Source: Acidobacteriota bacterium | GTDB taxonomy: Bacteria; Acidobacteriota; Terriglobia; Acidiferrales; UBA7541 | DNA length: 7,767 nucleotides | Reading direction: 5' to 3' | NCBI GenBank assembly: GCA_028876695.1 | Contig: JAGWRH010000041.1 | Span: 1-7,767 of the forward strand | Part shown: positions 5,462-7,767 of the stretch, piece by piece | Layout: each line of letters opens with the position of its first letter | Position numbering within the stretch: position 1 is the first letter of the stretch | Notes under the pieces: model-generated | Seen by the model: the letters and a program-made list of their open reading frames with translations, nothing else | Database searches by the model: none | What the model was told of the DNA's origin: nothing | Translations under genes and position numbers: made by a program

Positions 5462-7216
5462 TTAGCGACCAGCCTTAGTGAATGTGGCGCCGGTGATTTT
5501 CACGGTCTCGTTGGCGTGATTTGTGCCCGGATAGCTGAAGAACAGGTTGTAACCGGGCGAGCCTCCGGCGACGACGATATGAAAATCATCTGGGCTTTGC
5601 ACCACTGGAACGCGTCCGCCGGGCCTGAGGCTATCAAGGAAGATTTGGGCGCGGTCCGGACGAATTCGGCCGTCGGCGACGGAAGTGCGAATAAATCCCT
5701 CTTCCGTCCCGGAACCGAACAAAACATCTTTCGGCAGATCCTCGTACGGCACGCGTGTTTGCTCGTAAAGATATTCCTGCAAGCTGCGGCGCGTGTAACC
5801 ATGGTCAGCGAGGTCGACGGCGCAATCGGCAATGAACACGAGAAAATACGTCTGCGCGTGCGGCCAGCGCACGTTCCCGCTCTTGATCCGCGCCACCATT
5901 TGATCGATCACGCCTTGGCCAGTCCATGGCGTAACGGCTCCGCCGCCATAGGTTGTGGGTGTCCAGGAATTGGCGACGGTAACGGTGCTATCACCGGGCT
6001 GGAATCCGCGGCTCACGTTGTACGGTTCCCACGGGCTTCGAGCGATATCCTCGGCGAATGTGAAGAATGTGTAGGCGGCGATCCGGCCGGTCAGGGCCAT
6101 GTCGTTGACCTGTGGCCAGGTCTGGCCGAGATTGAGCAGCGCAAGACGCAATGCACGTCCGATGGTGCTGTTGGCGCGCCAGCCATGACCGAGCATGCCG
6201 ATTCCGCAATTGACGTTCAGTTCCTGGGCGATCGGCCCGTCGATCATCACGACGGGAGTGAACGATCCGGTGGAGGCCTGCACGTGCGTAAGGTCGTAGG
6301 TTTTGCGCGTGAAGCCTTCCATAGCGGCGAGGATTACCGGAAAATATTCGGGCTTCGCGCCGGCCATGACGGCATTGATGGCGATTTTCTCCACCGTGGC
6401 GATGCCGTTTTTCGGCGCCACCTGGCCGATCACTTCCTGCGGCGAACGGGAGGTGCCGGCAAGCATCGCTTTCACCAGCTCCGGCGTGGGCGGAATGATC
6501 GGCAGGGCGTCCGACCAGTGGCTATCCAGGAAAAGTTCGTTCACTTTCTCCTGCGCATCGAGAAAATCGTTCCCGGAAATCTTGAAGTTCCCTTCCTGGC
6601 TGGCGGGACGGAATTGCGGAGGACGCGCTTCTTCGTCGGTCAGTGAGCGAGTGAGATGGCCGACGATCTCCGCGAATTGCGCGGTCACGATGGGACGTAG
6701 TTCATCGAGAGTGGCACGCGCGCGATAATACTTGTCCGCCGGCAGGCCGACGGTTCGCAGTGCGGGCATTCCGCGATCTCTCGACGCGGATTCCGCGTCG
6801 CCCATGAATTCGTCGGCGCTGATGTAAACGCCCGGCATTCCGGATTTTTCAATTTCGATCGAGTCGTGGGAACCCCACCACGTGCAGCTCCCTCAATCAC
6901 CGACACCGAAAACGAACAGGTCGCCCTGCTGCTTCACCGTGGGGTACCAATCCGGCAGCGCGGTGATCGTTTGCGCAGAGGGCTTTGGATACATCACGAT
7001 CGTCGCCGTCGGATATTTTTGCCTGATCATTTCGCCGAGGAGTTCGAGAAAGTTGCTGGCGCCGTACTTGCCGTTGTCGATCAGCACGATTTTCTTCCCG
7101 ACTAGATCGGCAGGGCGCGAACTAATCCCCACAGTCGGCGGAGGAGGAATTTCGCCACGAGGATTCATTACTTCCAGCGTGAATTGCTCGGTAGTCCGTG
7201 CAGTGGATGCGCTCAT
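5462..7216 (-). CDS. UGSC-family selenoprotein with in-frame UGA as selenocysteine, plus conserved C-terminal domain
   Basis: One frame of 584 residues runs from ATG 7214-7216 to TAA 5462-5464, interrupted only by TGA at 6893-6895 (residue 108). Read as selenocysteine it gives Gly104-Val-Gly-Asp107-Sec108-Gly-Ser-Cys111-Thr, the signature of the UGSC family of selenoproteins. The N-terminal domain (about 1-193) carries the family's other features: Asn18-Pro, Gly40-Lys-Lys-Ile-Val-Leu-Ile-Asp-Asn48-Gly-Lys50, Lys78-Pro-Ser-Ala81, and His117-Asp-Ser-Ile-Glu after the redox motif. A second domain (about 217-584) starts near Trp234-Ser-Asp-Ala-Leu-Pro-Ile-Ile-Pro-Pro-Thr and accompanies this family, but has no function known to me. 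No signal peptide is seen, so it is probably cytoplasmic. Sec108 and Cys111 could form a selenenylsulfide, suggesting thiol redox or catalytic work; the substrate is unknown. The internal ATG at 6838 lacks a ribosome binding site. The start is not strongly marked; ATG 7168 (Met17) is an alternative. Confidence 0.92.
6865..6895 (-). promoter_or_regulatory. Candidate bacterial SECIS stem-loop with its UGA codon
   Basis: Counting bases after the TGA (6895-6893) on the minus strand, two overlapping hairpins are possible. One has stem GTGGG/CCCAC (bases 15-19 and 23-27) and loop GTT, with the loop 19 bases from the UGA. The other has stem CGTGG/CCACG (bases 11-15 and 24-28) and loop TGGGGTTC. Known bacterial SECIS elements lie just after the UGA within the coding sequence, with a short stem and a G in the first two loop bases; both folds fit or nearly fit. 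Bases 3-5 (GAG) and 30-32 (CTC) could extend the second fold. SelB binding is inferred. Confidence 0.6.
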
Positions 7217-7225
7217 GATGCGCGG

Positions 7226-7254
7226 ATACTACACTATCGTTGCGAAAACAACAA
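7226..7254 (-). promoter_or_regulatory. Candidate promoter of the selenoprotein gene
   Basis: On the minus strand TTGTTG (7254-7249) and TAGTAT (7231-7226) are 17 bases apart, the ideal spacing, in the most AT-rich part of the gap after the DinB-like gene. Transcription would begin a few bases ahead of the ATG at 7216. That would give an almost leaderless message, in line with the lack of a ribosome binding site there, or a leader of about 50 bases for the alternative start at 7168. Confidence 0.33.
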
Positions 7255-7404
7255 TATTCCACAGTCCCTTACGCGGCAGGCAAATGGCAAATGCTGCGGA
7301 GAGTTCTGTCTCGATCCGTGCCGGCGCGCTGGCTGGTGACGGCGTTGGACCGGTGCGAGCGCTCCGACAAGGATTTACCGCTCATAGGCGAGTCAGTACG
7401 CTTC

Positions 7405-7436
7405 CGTAAATGGTGCGCGCCACGCATCGCTTTACG
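7405..7436 (-). repeat. Hairpin spanning the stop codon of the DinB-like gene
   Basis: CGTAAA (minus strand, 7436-7431) contains the TAA stop and pairs with TTTACG (7410-7405). Inside, TGCG and CGCA can pair around a 5-base loop. No U tract follows, so it is at best a weak or factor-dependent terminator. Confidence 0.28.
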
Positions 7437-7767
7437 CTGGCTCTGCCACGCCGAGCTGCCGGAGATGATGGACCAGGTGATCGACGTAATCGGTAGCCAA
7501 GAAACGCAGCGTAACCGTGTTGCCATAGCCGATGCGGCACGGCGTTTCGAGATGGCCGGCCGGGAGCTGCGCGATCACGTGAGCCAGGTGTCGATTGTAT
7601 GCGACCCACAATGAAACGAGAAGGTTCCAGTCAACTTCTTGAAACCGCTGGACGCGCACGCTGGCGTCTTGATCGTACCCCGGAAAATCCAGCGCGCGCT
7701 GTAGCGCCGCGCGAACAAATCGCTGATGGTTATTCGACGCCGAGTCGATGAGATGGCCGATCAATTC
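7432..7767 (-). CDS. DinB/YfiT-like putative metalloenzyme, 5'-truncated by window edge
   Basis: The frame ends at TAA (7432-7434) and stays open to the window edge, so 111 C-terminal residues are seen and the start lies outside. The segment Gly-His-Leu-Ile-Asp-Ser-Ala-Ser-Asn-Asn-His-Gln-Arg-Phe and the closing Asp-Tyr-Val-Asp-His-Leu-Val-His-His-Leu-Arg-Gln-Leu are typical of the DinB-like four-helix fold. In that family His residues at the ends of helices 2 and 4 bind a divalent metal. A TTG at 7762-7764 is an internal Leu codon, not a likely start. Family members include thiol-dependent transferases and isomerases and many proteins of unknown function. It lies 215 bases upstream of the selenoprotein gene on the same strand; a shared transcript is possible but not shown. 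Confidence 0.85.
   Translation of the reverse strand, partial: ELIGHLIDSASNNHQRFVRAALQRALDFPGYDQDASVRVQRFQEVDWNLLVSLWVAYNRHLAHVIAQLPAGHLETPCRIGYGNTVTLRFLATDYVDHLVHHLRQLGVAEPA

Noticed and set aside
5285..6646. A 453-codon open frame on the + strand
   Set aside because: It lies opposite the selenoprotein gene, has no recognisable domain and reads as a GC-rich shadow frame; the minus-strand protein has clear family motifs throughout.
6836..6838. ATG at 6838 as the start of a separate 458-residue gene
   Set aside because: There is no ribosome binding site ahead of it (the bases are GAAAAATCCGGA), and starting there would cut through the UGSC domain.
6893..6895. TGA as a genuine stop or a pseudogene mutation
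   Set aside because: The frame is continuous on both sides, the TGA falls exactly at the Sec position of the UGSC motif, the following Gly-Ser-Cys is intact and no other disabling change is present.
7269..7526. Small minus-strand frame spanning the gap between the DinB-like and selenoprotein genes
   Set aside because: It overlaps the DinB-like gene in another frame and shows no domain features or ribosome binding site.

Overview
The window is a stretch of bacterial chromosome of moderately high GC, most likely from an Acidobacteriota member or a relative found in soil. This guess rests on the style of the quinoprotein and dihaem cytochrome and on the UGSC-type protein, not on a marker gene. 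One gene on the + strand, a 5'-truncated amidohydrolase, converges on a minus-strand block of six genes. Reading along the minus strand, these are a DinB-like protein (cut by the window edge), a UGSC-motif selenoprotein, a dihaem cytochrome c, a quinoprotein dehydrogenase, a rhodanese/thioredoxin-like fusion and a TlpA-type thioredoxin. The block ends at a clear intrinsic terminator.

The main result is at 5462-7216. What looks like two separate minus-strand genes (107 codons ending in TGA, then 458 codons from an ATG 18 codons beyond the TGA) is one continuous reading frame of 584 residues interrupted by a single TGA at 6893-6895. Read as selenocysteine, this TGA gives Gly-Val-Gly-Asp-Sec-Gly-Ser-Cys-Thr, the signature of the UGSC family. 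The bases just after the TGA can form a short stem-loop with G near the start of its loop, placed as bacterial SECIS elements are. The internal ATG has no ribosome binding site. The gene is therefore best annotated as a selenoprotein, and routine gene calling would split it.

Downstream, the dihaem cytochrome c and the quinoprotein overlap by four bases (GTGA) and form an exported pair: a sugar- or alcohol-dehydrogenase-like beta-propeller and its probable electron acceptor. The quinoprotein lacks the vicinal cysteine pair of classical PQQ enzymes and has Asp where a metal-binding Glu is usual, so its cofactor is uncertain. After a 307-base gap holding a good promoter (TTGACA, 18-base spacer, TACCAT) comes a two-gene unit. 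It encodes an exported rhodanese fused to a thioredoxin-like domain (CYVC) and an exported TlpA-like thioredoxin (CVPC).

Together the genes look like a redox neighbourhood: cell-envelope electron transfer, envelope thiol chemistry and a selenoprotein with no recognisable export signal. That they act together is inference from position only. No mobile elements, CRISPR arrays, tRNA or rRNA genes were seen.
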